Positions 15,605-23,973 of a stretch of 64,000 bases of DNA are shown here, one piece after another. How positions within the stretch are numbered: position 1 is the first letter of the stretch; each line of letters begins with the position of its first letter. Below the pieces are notes generated by a model. The model did no database searches and had not been told where the DNA came from. It saw only the letters and a program-made list of their open reading frames with translations. Both the position numbers and the translations under genes were made by a program. This DNA comes from Gammaproteobacteria bacterium. GTDB lineage: Bacteria; Pseudomonadota; Gammaproteobacteria; Pseudomonadales; Pseudohongiellaceae. The DNA is taken from NCBI GenBank assembly GCA_009692305.1, contig SHZK01000010.1, positions 1 through 64,000 on the forward strand, written 5' to 3'.

Positions 15605-17245
15605 TTATAAACCCTCTGTCACTATTGGCAGGATTATGGCCGAGGGATGCTGGGCATCGAAGTAGATCGTGTTAGTGGCAATCTTTGCTGGTGTCGCGGT
15701 GTCATCCAACGCCGCCCCATTGTTCGGATTGACGGCGAAACGCGGGTAGTTGCTCGATGTTACCTGAATGCCGATACGATGCCCCTTTTCAAAAGTTTGC
15801 GCCGTGCTCCACATATTGATTGTGAGTTTTTCGATAGCTCCTCGTGTAGCAAGCGCAACAGCCTCAGGCAATTGGCCGTGGCGGAAGCGCATGCGCTGCG
15901 GGTAGTCGAGGATCAATGCCTCGTAGCCATCCGGATAAATGTCTACAAGTTTGACTACGAAATCAGTGTCCAGTGCATCGGTGGAGACATACAACTCCAT
16001 ATCGATGTGACCGGCGACGACCACGTCTTCTTCCAGCACAGGCGTCTGGAAGCGCAGATAGTCCTGCCGTTCGCCGATCTCACGCTGGTCGCGGGGACCT
16101 ACATCAGCACCAAGATTCTGGCCACCCACTGTGGGTACCGGATTAGCCGGATCGAATTGATAAGTCGCTGAGGCAGAGTCCGCCGTGGGCGCTTGTGTAT
16201 TTACCGTCATGGATGGTTGCAGATAGAACTTGGTACTCTCATGTTGCGGCGGCCAGCTGTCCAGTTGCACCACACGATTCTTTGGCGATGGATCACTCTT
16301 GCGTGCCGACGCCATCATATAAATACTGATAGGAGGTTCTGACATGATGCCGTTGTCTTCTCCCTTCAACCAGAAATCCCACCACCGCAATTGCTCATCC
16401 ATGTCACCTGAAATCAGGCCACCGCCTGGATAGGCCAGATCGCCCTGGATGGCACCGTGACCAAACGCGCCCATGAATAGTTTTTGTTTGCCGCGTGCTT
16501 TCTCATTGCCTGCGTCCTGCAGATACAGATAGTTGTACAGCGAACCTTCAGCATAGATGTCATGCCAACCGCCGACGTTATAAACGGGAATCTCGACGTT
16601 TTGTCGGTGAAACATGAAATCGGTATCAAGCCAGCCCTGATCCAGCACCGCACGCGCCCTGTACGCGGCAATGCGCTCTTCACTGATGCCCTGTCCGCGC
16701 AACCAGCCACCGGAATGGCTCTCCTTGAACACACCACCCACGAAACGCGAACGGTAGAACAGGCTGTCAGGGGCGACGGTGACGTAGGCTGCGGTCAGGT
16801 GCGGAGGCGCTGCAGCAGCGGCCAGGTTGGAGGTTATACCCGGAGCGGAAGTGCCAAATATCCCTATTTTGCCGTTGCTGAATGGTTGCGCGGCAATCCA
16901 CTCGACGGTGTCATAGCCATCAGGCATGTCGACCTCAAAGGGCTGGTCTTCGCCTTCAGATGCATAGCGGCCGCGTACATCCTGGGATACAAGAGCATAG
17001 CCATGGGCATTATAAGTGGCTGCACTGCCGTCGGCTCCATTCTTGTTGTAAGGCGTGCGCGTCAGCACTACTGGCCAGGGACCGGCTCCCGCAGGCAGAT
17101 AAATGTTGGTGGCGAGCTTCACGCCATCGCGCATGGGCATCATCACTTCCTGCTTGCTGCTGTCTTGGGCACTGGCCACAGGCAGGCAAACCAGCAGCAA
17201 CAGAGTGACCAGATAACGACTTATATCGAGGTTGGTGCGGATCAT
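15605..17245 (-). CDS. Secreted CocE/NonD family hydrolase
   Basis: A 546-residue alpha/beta hydrolase with a signal peptide cleaved near VASAQ. The N-terminal part has MRDGVKLATNIYLP and the DVRGRYASEGE oxyanion segment. The nucleophile elbow is GTSAPG, where the Ser sits in a G-x-S-x-x-G setting. The C-terminal beta-jelly-roll domain ends with IQVTSSNYPRFAVNPN, as in X-Pro dipeptidyl-peptidase/cocaine-esterase relatives. Such enzymes hydrolyse esters or acyl-peptides in the periplasm; the substrate is unknown. It lies upstream of the trp leader on the same strand, with no terminator between. Confidence 0.92.
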   Translation of the reverse strand: MIRTNLDISRYLVTLLLLVCLPVASAQDSSKQEVMMPMRDGVKLATNIYLPAGAGPWPVVLTRTPYNKNGADGSAATYNAHGYALVSQDVRGRYASEGEDQPFEVDMPDGYDTVEWIAAQPFSNGKIGIFGTSAPGITSNLAAAAAPPHLTAAYVTVAPDSLFYRSRFVGGVFKESHSGGWLRGQGISEERIAAYRARAVLDQGWLDTDFMFHRQNVEIPVYNVGGWHDIYAEGSLYNYLYLQDAGNEKARGKQKLFMGAFGHGAIQGDLAYPGGGLISGDMDEQLRWWDFWLKGEDNGIMSEPPISIYMMASARKSDPSPKNRVVQLDSWPPQHESTKFYLQPSMTVNTQAPTADSASATYQFDPANPVPTVGGQNLGADVGPRDQREIGERQDYLRFQTPVLEEDVVVAGHIDMELYVSTDALDTDFVVKLVDIYPDGYEALILDYPQRMRFRHGQLPEAVALATRGAIEKLTINMWSTAQTFEKGHRIGIQVTSSNYPRFAVNPNNGAALDDTATPAKIATNTIYFDAQHPSAIILPIVTEGL

Positions 17246-17420
17246 GGGATATTCTCCAACGAACTGTCAGTTTACTGAATGAGTTGCTGGAGAATACCAC
17301 ACCCCATGCACTTTCGAGACTGGTCCAGCAGTCAGTATGATCGCTGCCTGTGCCTAAGTGGAACTGCTGCGCGAATTTATGTAGTGTTAACTGCCGCTGC
17401 AGTGCAGCATGGGATACAAA

Positions 17421-18428
17421 ATGCCAAACCAGATACCTTTATCAGTACTCGATCAATCTCCGATCCGTCAGGGCAGCAACGCTTTCGAGGCCTTGCAGGA
17501 GTCAATTGCGCTTGCTCGCCTCACAGACAAACTCGGCTATCACCGCTATTGGGTAGCAGAGCATCATGCCTCCGACGCCCTCGCCGGTTGCTCTCCCGAA
17601 GTATTACTCGGCCGTCTCGGTGGGGAGACGGCACGCATGCGCATTGGTTCGGGCGGAGTGATGCTGCCGCATTACAGTCCTTATAAGGTGGCGGAAAATT
17701 TTCGCCTGCTGCAAACTCTATATCCGGACCGCGTCGATCTCAGTATCGGACGCGCACCGGGCACCGACCCATTCACCGCCGCTGCAATTCGTTACGGCTC
17801 CAGAGTCGGCCCCGAACATTTCCCGAACATGGTGCTGGACCTGCAGGCTTTACTGAACGACACCGATTGCCCGACACCCGGCCTGACCCACGCCCGCGCT
17901 TATCCTAAAACCGACATACCACCGCAGCTGTGGATGCTCGGCTCCAGCGAAGACAGCGCCGGCCTTGCCGCCATGACCGGCCTCCCCTACAACTTTGCTT
18001 ACTTCATCAATCCTGCGATCCGCCCTGATATCTTCGATTACTACCGCGCCAAGTTCCGTCCCGGCCCCAATCTCGACACGCCACTTACCTGCCTCACCCT
18101 GTTCTGCATCTGCGCGGACACCGAAGCTGAGGCGCTGCGCCTGTCCCGCAGCCGCGACCTCTGGTTTCTGCGCCTGCTACGGGGCAACCCCGGCCCCTTC
18201 CCATCGGTCGAAGAAGCCACCAACTATGACTACTCCCCCGGCGAACTCGCGGCCATCGCCGAAAACCGCGACCGTCGCGCCGTCGGCACACCGGAACAAG
18301 TCACCCAAAAACTCCAGTCCATGATCGATCGCTTCAAACTCGACGAACTCATGCTCGTCACCATCACCTACGACCCTGCAGCACGCCAACGCTCCTACGA
18401 ACTAATCGCCGCAGCCTGGAATTTATAA
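17421..18428 (+). CDS. LLM class flavin-dependent oxidoreductase
   Basis: A 335-residue bacterial-luciferase-like protein. It shows the family pattern PLSVLDQSPI at the N-terminus, the YHRYWVAEHH segment and the GSGGVMLPHYSPYKVAENFRLL strand-loop that binds FMN. I start it at the second ATG (17421), which aligns with relatives; the ATG at 17409 adds four residues and neither has a good ribosome site. Substrates of this subgroup are mostly unknown. It is divergent from the CocE gene and followed by a copy of the hairpin repeat. Confidence 0.88.
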   Translation: MPNQIPLSVLDQSPIRQGSNAFEALQESIALARLTDKLGYHRYWVAEHHASDALAGCSPEVLLGRLGGETARMRIGSGGVMLPHYSPYKVAENFRLLQTLYPDRVDLSIGRAPGTDPFTAAAIRYGSRVGPEHFPNMVLDLQALLNDTDCPTPGLTHARAYPKTDIPPQLWMLGSSEDSAGLAAMTGLPYNFAYFINPAIRPDIFDYYRAKFRPGPNLDTPLTCLTLFCICADTEAEALRLSRSRDLWFLRLLRGNPGPFPSVEEATNYDYSPGELAAIAENRDRRAVGTPEQVTQKLQSMIDRFKLDELMLVTITYDPAARQRSYELIAAAWNL

Positions 18429-18473
18429 GCAGGGGTTCAATTACTATCCCAACGCACTCAATCAGGCGTCGAA

Positions 18474-18602
18474 TGGGATTGTGTGGTTCAGCGGCAATTA
18501 AATACCAGCGCCGAAGGAACGAAAAAGACCGCTTTACAGGGCTTTTTCGTGAGGGAGGGAACCGCAGCGCGGCGCGGTCTGCCGCAGAACCACATTGTCC
18601 CA
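18474..18602 (+). repeat. Covarying hairpin repeat, copy B
   Basis: 129-bp palindrome 45 bases after the LLM gene. Outer arms TGGGATTGTGTGGTTC and GAACCACATTGTCCCA, next arms GCGGCA and TGCCGC, then ACCAGCGCC and GGCGCGGT, with the core CGAAAAAG/CTTTTTCG. The core is nearly identical to copies A and C, while the outer stems differ in sequence but keep pairing. Confidence 0.85.
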
Positions 18603-18712
18603 CTCAGAGCCGAATCGAAGCCACTAAAGTACTAAACCATCCTCAGTAGACTACATTCCAAGCAACGACTATGCTGACCAACCCAAGCCATCAAAAAAAA
18701 GGAAAAACAACC

Positions 18713-19513
18713 ATGCGGCTACTCACTTCCCTGTTGTTACTGCTACTACTACCAATCGCCGCCCAGGCTCAACTCGCGGTCCCCAATGAAAAAGGCATGA
18801 CTTACGGCCACGTCCATCTGAACGTATCCGATATAGAACTGCACAAAAAACTCTGGGTTGAGCATTTCAATGGTGTGGTAGTACAGAAGGGCCCGCTTAC
18901 AGCCGTACGCCTGCCTAACATGCTGGTCGCATTAACGGCGACCACACCCACTGGCGGTTCCGGCGCCACCGTAATGGATCATTTCGGATTCAAGGTGCGC
19001 AATATCGAGAAATTCCTGGCGAAGTGGCAGGCGGCAGGTCTGCCAGCAGAGACTCCATTCACCGGCGCCGAAGGCCAGCTCAATGCTTATGTCATATTTC
19101 CCGATAACGTCCGTGTGGAACTACAGGAAGATCAGGGACTGTCTACCGAAATCAGTGGCTACCATATCCATTTCTACACGCCAGATTACGAGTCGTTAAT
19201 GGCTTGGTATGTGGATATCTTCGGCCTTGAAGTACGCGCGCGCGGCCGCATCGCCACTACCACCAACGCGCCTGGCATGAACATGAGTTTCGCCAATTCC
19301 ACCACGCCACGCCTGCCGACGCGGGGCAGCGCATTGGATCACATCGGGTTTGAGTTTGATGATCTGGAGGCGTTCTGCAAAGAACTGGAAGCGAAGGGAA
19401 TTCAGTTTGTAGTGCCGTTTCGTGACATTCCGGCTATCGGATTGAAGATCGCTTTCATCACCGATCCCTCCGGTGTCTACATCGAACTGACACAGGGCTA
19501 CGACGAGTATTAA
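18713..19513 (+). CDS. Secreted protein with two VOC domains
   Basis: A 266-residue protein with a leucine-rich signal peptide ending AAQAQ, followed by two glyoxalase-like repeats: the first opens GHVHLNVSD, the second GYHIHFYTPDYES. The second ends FITDPSGVYIELTQGY, with a Glu at the expected last metal position; the first ends VRVELQED. I use the ATG at 18713, preceded by AAAAGGAAAA, since it begins the signal peptide; an upstream ATG at 18671 would bury it. A periplasmic two-domain VOC protein is moderately unusual. Function unknown. Confidence 0.8.
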   Translation: MRLLTSLLLLLLLPIAAQAQLAVPNEKGMTYGHVHLNVSDIELHKKLWVEHFNGVVVQKGPLTAVRLPNMLVALTATTPTGGSGATVMDHFGFKVRNIEKFLAKWQAAGLPAETPFTGAEGQLNAYVIFPDNVRVELQEDQGLSTEISGYHIHFYTPDYESLMAWYVDIFGLEVRARGRIATTTNAPGMNMSFANSTTPRLPTRGSALDHIGFEFDDLEAFCKELEAKGIQFVVPFRDIPAIGLKIAFITDPSGVYIELTQGYDEY

Positions 19514-19523
19514 GTAGCAACCG

Positions 19524-20063
19524 CTAGGATTTCAAGGATTGCAGGAATTCTCGCAGTTTTTCCTTCCAGCTAGCGACGGGAAATTCAGTTTCCCGTCGCG
19601 CTGCTTCTATACCCAACCAGTAGCCAGCGTACGCGATCAACACCAGCAACCAGATTGAATCTACATCCCAGAAACTGAACCAGACAAAGGCCGATACCAG
19701 GTTCGCGATCTGGTTGGCCAGTACGTCGAACACCAGGCTTACCACACCGTCAGCGAGCAACACGGTCCAGCCCGGATTGTTAAAGATAAAATTGAATACG
19801 TCAGTTATTTCAATTATGACAAACGTCCACAATGCCGCGAGCCCGTAAAAACCCCTGCCAAACCACATCCATTTGTCGAACACGATATCCGACTTGAGCT
19901 TTGCCTTCGCATTTGTATCATCTTTGACTTTAACTTTTTTGTCGGCCTTGAATTTGGTGCGTACGGATTGCAACTGCGATTTGATCGCCTTGCGATCTGC
20001 GTCGCGATGCACATCACCACTGTTATACATGCGGGCGAAGAGAAACCAGCTCAGGCCTGCCAT
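19524..20063 (-). CDS. Membrane protein of unknown function
   Basis: A 179-residue protein with a charged, lysine-rich segment (about 25-60) followed by two or three hydrophobic helices (about 75-95, 97-130, 135-155) and a basic amphipathic tail. No family recognised. The start is in doubt: the ATG at 20063 sits in the loop of a perfect 14-bp inverted repeat (20048-20078) and has no free ribosome site. The ATG at 20030 is an alternative that would lose 11 residues. It ends 10 bases from the convergent VOC gene. Confidence 0.5.
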   Translation of the reverse strand: MAGLSWFLFARMYNSGDVHRDADRKAIKSQLQSVRTKFKADKKVKVKDDTNAKAKLKSDIVFDKWMWFGRGFYGLAALWTFVIIEITDVFNFIFNNPGWTVLLADGVVSLVFDVLANQIANLVSAFVWFSFWDVDSIWLLVLIAYAGYWLGIEAARRETEFPVASWKEKLREFLQSLKS

Positions 20064-20078
20064 GGGCAGGCCTGAGCT
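20048..20078 (-). terminator. Perfect 14-bp hairpin over a start codon, candidate terminator
   Basis: AGCTCAGGCCTGCC at 20048-20061 is the exact reverse complement of GGCAGGCCTGAGCT at 20065-20078, with a three-base loop. On the minus strand it is followed by GGTTTCTCTT, so it may terminate the SGNH hydrolase transcript. It also covers the predicted start of the next leftward gene, which could therefore be regulated by it or start further in. Confidence 0.5.
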
Positions 20079-20136
20079 TGATGCTGGATTTCAGGAGATT
20101 GAGCAGGATAAGCATTGGATCGAGTCTGAATGACTA

Positions 20137-20859
20137 CTACTCGAGGCGAGCTTCCCGCGGCATCAATGCGGCTTTGATGGCAGCGCCCCAGATGGAGTTG
20201 CCAAGGTCATTCAGATGCAGGTTGTCGGCGACGAAAATATCAGTCATGACACTGCCGTCATCATTCAGGAAGGGCGTGGCAACATCGACGTAATACACCA
20301 GCGGGTCATGCTCGGCGACCATCTGTAATTGCTTATTCACCTGCACCGCGTTACCCCATACATCCTGTCGCAATACACTGGGCTTGACCGACAACACATA
20401 GATCCGAGTCTCTGGTAAGGCCTGGTGCACCTTCGCCACTATCTGCTCAAACTGGCCGACGATATCTGCTTCGGGTATGCCGAATGCAGTGTCGTTATCA
20501 CCTTCATAGATGAGAATGGCGCGCGGTTGGTAGGCTATGGCTACGCGCTCGATATAGTGCAACACATCGGCCATGACGCTGCCACCAAAGCCTCTTGGGA
20601 TGACGGTCAAAGGCGCCAGCGCCGCTGCTGCCTGATCATTCCAGCGCGCGATGCTGGAACTGCCGGTTAACACGATCGCGCCTTTGGGTGGCGGCTGCAA
20701 CTGGTCGGCTGCCTCGAACGCCTTGATCGTATCCTCGAACCGGGTCGGGTCGAGATCACGTTGCGCGAGGGCCGGTATGGAAAATACGGCGAGACTGGTG
20801 GCGAGCAGGCTGGCGGCGAGCCAGCGGGGGCTGAGCTTGAGCAGGATTGAGTTATGCAT
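20137..20859 (-). CDS. Secreted SGNH/GDSL-type hydrolase
   Basis: A 240-residue protein with a signal peptide ending PALAQ. The SGNH blocks are in order: Ser in the GSSSI block I, Gly in GFGGS block II, Asn in EGDND block III, and Asp-His in DNLHLND block V. Block III, usually GxND, is preceded here by Glu. Such enzymes hydrolyse esters (acyl chains, acetyl groups on carbohydrate); the substrate is not evident. It is transcribed ahead of the membrane protein gene, separated by the perfect hairpin. Confidence 0.88.
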   Translation of the reverse strand: MHNSILLKLSPRWLAASLLATSLAVFSIPALAQRDLDPTRFEDTIKAFEAADQLQPPPKGAIVLTGSSSIARWNDQAAAALAPLTVIPRGFGGSVMADVLHYIERVAIAYQPRAILIYEGDNDTAFGIPEADIVGQFEQIVAKVHQALPETRIYVLSVKPSVLRQDVWGNAVQVNKQLQMVAEHDPLVYYVDVATPFLNDDGSVMTDIFVADNLHLNDLGNSIWGAAIKAALMPREARLE

Positions 20860-21004
20860 ATGGTGAGCCTTTTACCGGGATTATTCTTGTTGTAATCAGT
20901 CGCGGAGCCGGCCCAGCGTACCACTATTTGCGGCTGCATGGCGATGACCCTGCGGGGAAAGACCGATTCAGCATCAGAGCTGACATCAGGCCCGGCAAAT
21001 GCAC

Positions 21005-21343
21005 CTATAACAGTTTCGCTCCGAGCGGCACGTCCTTGTCAGGCACACACAGCACGACCTCACCAGCCTCGTTATGAAAGCCGGTAACCAGGCATTCTGA
21101 CATCAGCGGTCCTATCTGTTTCTTTGGAAAATTGACCACGCCCACAACCTGTCGCCCGACGAGCTCTTCCGGCTTATATTGCCTGGTAAGCTGGGCGCTG
21201 GATTTACGAATACCGATTTCCGGACCATAGTCCACTTGCAGCACGTAGGCAGGCTTGCGTGCCTCGGCGAATACTGCGGCGCTGATCACACGCCCGACGC
21301 GCAACTCTACTTTGATAAAATCATCCCACGTGATCGGTTCCAT
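21005..21343 (-). CDS. tRNA-binding OB-fold protein, CsaA/YgjH type
   Basis: A 112-residue stand-alone tRNA-binding domain. It shows the family features VELRVGRVISA, YGPEIGIRKSSAQLT and VVGVVNFPKKQIGP. Relatives are the CsaA secretion chaperone and YgjH, which form dimers. The chosen ATG at 21343 matches the length of relatives; the longer frame starting at 21406 adds an unlikely cysteine-rich extension. It is divergent from the ppnP gene. Confidence 0.88.
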   Translation of the reverse strand: MEPITWDDFIKVELRVGRVISAAVFAEARKPAYVLQVDYGPEIGIRKSSAQLTRQYKPEELVGRQVVGVVNFPKKQIGPLMSECLVTGFHNEAGEVVLCVPDKDVPLGAKLL

Positions 21344-21516
21344 CAGACTCGCCCTCTTGCTATTTAGATATCTATGGATGCAGCAACATTCTGTATTCTG
21401 GCTCATCGCATTATTGCAGGAAACGTCGCAGCGACCCAGCCTGTCACAGCCAAGGCGCCCCTGTTATTATTGGCGCCGCAAATTCACTCACTCTATTCAG
21501 GGAATTCATCAGCATC

Positions 21517-21831
21517 ATGAAAGACTTTACGAATGTTACGGTTGTACGCAAGGCAAACAGTTATTTCGATGGCAAAGTTACCAGTCGTACCGTGCTTTTC
21601 GCCTCGGGTGAGAAGAAGACACTAGGCATCATGCTGCCGGGCACCTATCGGTTTGACACAGCAAAAAAGGAACTGATGGAAATTCAGGGCGGCGCGGTAG
21701 CAGTGCTATTGCCCGGTGCCACCGAGTGGAAAACATTCAAGGAGGGTGAGAGTTTCGCCGTTCCGGCGCAGGCCGAATTCGATATCAAGGCGTTAAGCAT
21801 CACCGACTATTGCTGTTCCTACCTCGATTAA
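21517..21831 (+). CDS. ppnP: Pyrimidine/purine nucleoside phosphorylase PpnP
   Basis: A 104-residue cupin-fold protein matching PpnP (YaiE, formerly DUF1255). The characteristic features are NSYFDGKVTSRTV, GIMLPGTYRFDT and the final strand ITDYCCSYLD. PpnP splits several nucleosides with phosphate to give free bases and ribose-1-phosphate. Length is normal for the family. The OsmC gene follows 28 bases later, so the two may be cotranscribed. Confidence 0.92.
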   Translation: MKDFTNVTVVRKANSYFDGKVTSRTVLFASGEKKTLGIMLPGTYRFDTAKKELMEIQGGAVAVLLPGATEWKTFKEGESFAVPAQAEFDIKALSITDYCCSYLD

Positions 21832-21858
21832 ACGGATATTTTTCACAGGGAAAATGTT

Positions 21859-22269
21859 ATGACTGTAAGCACCGTGAGAGTTAACACTACAGACACTGCT
21901 TTTAGGGTCACGATCAAGGCCGATGCAGAGCATGCATGGGCAGCTGATGAACCCACCGCAATGGGTGGTGGCGATACCGCGCCATCTCCTACCCAGTTAC
22001 TGTTGTCCAGCCTGGGTTCCTGTACCGCGATAAAGCTACAGATGTATGCGGGGCGCAAGCAATGGCCGCTGTCGGCAGTGGAGGTTGCCTTGCAATTAAA
22101 TCCTGCCGGCAAACCGGCCGCTGGCAACACCGAGATCACTCGCAAGATTACACTGACAGGCTCTTTGAACGACGAACAACGCGAGAGGCTGCTCCAGATT
22201 GCAAACGCTTGCCCCATACACAAAGTGTTGAGTGGCGCCATACAGATCGAGAGCGCGCTCGCTGACTAG
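21859..22269 (+). CDS. OsmC family peroxidase-like protein
   Basis: A 136-residue OsmC/Ohr-type protein. Both redox cysteines are present, one in LGSCTAIKLQ on the central helix and one in NACPIHKVL. The SPTQLLLSSLGSC pattern fits the YhfA-like OsmC group more than true organic hydroperoxide resistance proteins. It probably reduces organic peroxides or related thiol substrates in the cytoplasm. It follows ppnP on the same strand. Confidence 0.9.
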   Translation: MTVSTVRVNTTDTAFRVTIKADAEHAWAADEPTAMGGGDTAPSPTQLLLSSLGSCTAIKLQMYAGRKQWPLSAVEVALQLNPAGKPAAGNTEITRKITLTGSLNDEQRERLLQIANACPIHKVLSGAIQIESALAD

Positions 22270-22282
22270 CCGCAGAAATTCC

Positions 22283-22924
22283 TTACTCTGTCTTCATCTT
22301 GAAATCAGCACCCAGTGCAGGATTGATGTAGTCATCAGCCAGCACCCGGTCCGGATCCGGACGCACACTCAGGTAATCTACATGCACAGGCACTTCCAGC
22401 CAGCCATGGGGAGTACCTGCCGGAATTATTATCATGTCGCCTTCTTTCACATGCTTAGCCACCCAGTCGCCCACAATCTGACCACTGCAGGACGGACCAT
22501 TCAGCACCAGCGTGACATTGCTGTCTGCTGCCGACTCGGTACCATTCATGATGGTGCCGCCAGTCACCAGAGTGCCTGAGCCGGAAGCGATAATGTACGC
22601 CTCGGTCTGATGATGATGCATGATGCCGCGTGCACCACTGTCGCGGTCAGTGCTGGTGACACCGCAGGGTCGTTCTGTCGCGGGCGCAGTTGCGGCGACG
22701 GCAGAACCGCGCTCGACAGCACCGCGATGAATAATTCCCACCGAGAGATTCAACTTGCCAATATCGCGACTGATGAGCTGGCGATCTACACCCGGCAACT
22801 CATTCACCATCGACCACTGCTCTTCGGTTATATAGGTGGCATAGGTTTCGTCATCCTGTGCCAAGGCAGTGGCTGGCACCGCAATCGACATGGCCAGAAT
22901 CAAGGATTTCATACGTGTATGCAT
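22283..22924 (-). CDS. Secreted cupin-domain protein
   Basis: A 213-residue protein with a signal peptide ending ATALAQ. The C-terminal half is a cupin barrel with a metal-binding set: HHHQTEAYIIASG as the first cupin motif and IIPAGTPHGWLE as the second. The start is taken at 22924 because GGAGCAC lies six bases before it. The N-terminal half has no family I recognise. A metal-dependent dioxygenase or isomerase is possible, but sequence alone does not show it. It is cotranscribed at most with the small secreted protein upstream. Confidence 0.8.
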   Translation of the reverse strand: MHTRMKSLILAMSIAVPATALAQDDETYATYITEEQWSMVNELPGVDRQLISRDIGKLNLSVGIIHRGAVERGSAVAATAPATERPCGVTSTDRDSGARGIMHHHQTEAYIIASGSGTLVTGGTIMNGTESAADSNVTLVLNGPSCSGQIVGDWVAKHVKEGDMIIIPAGTPHGWLEVPVHVDYLSVRPDPDRVLADDYINPALGADFKMKTE

Positions 22925-22982
22925 ATTGTGCTCCATATTTTTTAGTAGTTTTTTGATAGATACAGTCGACTGAACTCAATAT

Positions 22983-23348
22983 TTATTTCTTGGTACCCAC
23001 GAACGTGCCAACGTCTTGTCCCCCTGCTACCACTGCTCCCTTGATAGTACCGTCTGCAGCCAGCTCGCCGCGATAGGTTAAATCCGCACCCAGTGCCGGG
23101 CTGTTGAACGAGAATTCGAATTTGTCACCTGCATAAGTGCCCGCGATTGGACCATTGGTCAGTTGCCCGGCATAAGTCCCGGCGAGTTTGCCATCTGCTT
23201 GCTGGGTCAGGCTGACATCGGCATTGCCACTGCCCGCGTCACCCAAGGCGACGGCAAAGGTCCAACTGCCGCTGACATCGGCGGCTGCGGTTTGTACGAA
23301 AATTACCAGAAGGAATAATGCGATTGCATGGCATATTGCTGTTTTCAT
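22983..23348 (-). CDS. Small secreted beta-rich protein
   Basis: A 121-residue protein with a signal peptide ending TAAAD. The mature part is a run of short strands with Gly-Thr-Tyr-Ala-Gly repeats (KLAGTYAGQ, PIAGTYAGD) and opens VSGSWTF. This recalls small periplasmic proteins with lipocalin-like or beta-sandwich folds that measure substance-specific binding, but I cannot name a family. A good ribosome site (AGGAAGC) precedes the ATG. Confidence 0.6.
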   Translation of the reverse strand: MKTAICHAIALFLLVIFVQTAAADVSGSWTFAVALGDAGSGNADVSLTQQADGKLAGTYAGQLTNGPIAGTYAGDKFEFSFNSPALGADLTYRGELAADGTIKGAVVAGGQDVGTFVGTKK

Positions 23349-23404
23349 TTAAAGCTTCCTTAGAGTCTCACTCTGCGATATTAGGGTCACTACATTTTAT
23401 TGTG

Positions 23405-23440
23405 CTACTAATTTCGTACTACCAATTTCGTACTACCAAT
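23405..23440. repeat. 14-bp tandem repeat, unit CTACCAATTTCGTA
   Basis: Two and a half units (first unit with one change) lie between the small secreted protein promoter and the DUF2237 stop. Probably a slippage product with no further function visible. Confidence 0.6.
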
Positions 23441-23486
23441 ATTCCATTACCAATTGCGAGTCGAGTCCGGCGACTGCCTGAATAGC

Positions 23487-23858
23487 CTAACTCAGATCCA
23501 CCGCAAACTTCTTCAACTTCTCAATATCAACAATTTCAAGTGCGCGCTTGTGGGTACGCATCAGATACACTTTGGGCGCCATGTTTTGCTCATACGCTTC
23601 CAGCCAGCGTGCCGCACACAAACACCAGGAATCACCCGGCTTCAATCCGGGGAAGCCAAAATCAGGCCTTGGTGTGGACAGGTCGTTGCCGCGGAAGCGT
23701 GAATACTGCAGAAATTCTTCAGTTATCTTCACACATACTGTATGGGAACCAAAATCAGTATCGCTCGTGTTGCAACAACCGTCGCGGAAAAATCCGGTGA
23801 CAGGGTTCTCACCACAAGGCACCAGGATTTCGTCAAAAATATTCAGTGACTCGTCCAC
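23487..23858 (-). CDS. DUF2237 family protein
   Basis: A 123-residue protein carrying the whole DUF2237 signature: NPVTGFFRDGCCNT, DFGSHTVC, SRFRGNDLSTPRPDFGFPGLKPGD and WCLCAARWLEAY. The family is widespread in bacteria and algae and has no known function. The many conserved cysteines and histidines suggest metal binding, which is inference. It starts at a GTG. No clear operon partner. Confidence 0.9.
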   Translation of the reverse strand: MDESLNIFDEILVPCGENPVTGFFRDGCCNTSDTDFGSHTVCVKITEEFLQYSRFRGNDLSTPRPDFGFPGLKPGDSWCLCAARWLEAYEQNMAPKVYLMRTHKRALEIVDIEKLKKFAVDLS

Positions 23859-23973
23859 GTTATATCACTCGCTTGAATGTTGGTGTCGGCATTGACGCTC
23901 TTGCCGACAGACCCTGAATGACTGGACTGTAGCGCCGGACTGGCCAACAACTACCAGTTACGCAAGTCTTTAT

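Noticed and set aside
16484-17278. 264-codon open frame antisense to the CocE gene
   Set aside because: It lies wholly inside a well-recognised gene on the other strand and shows no family pattern.
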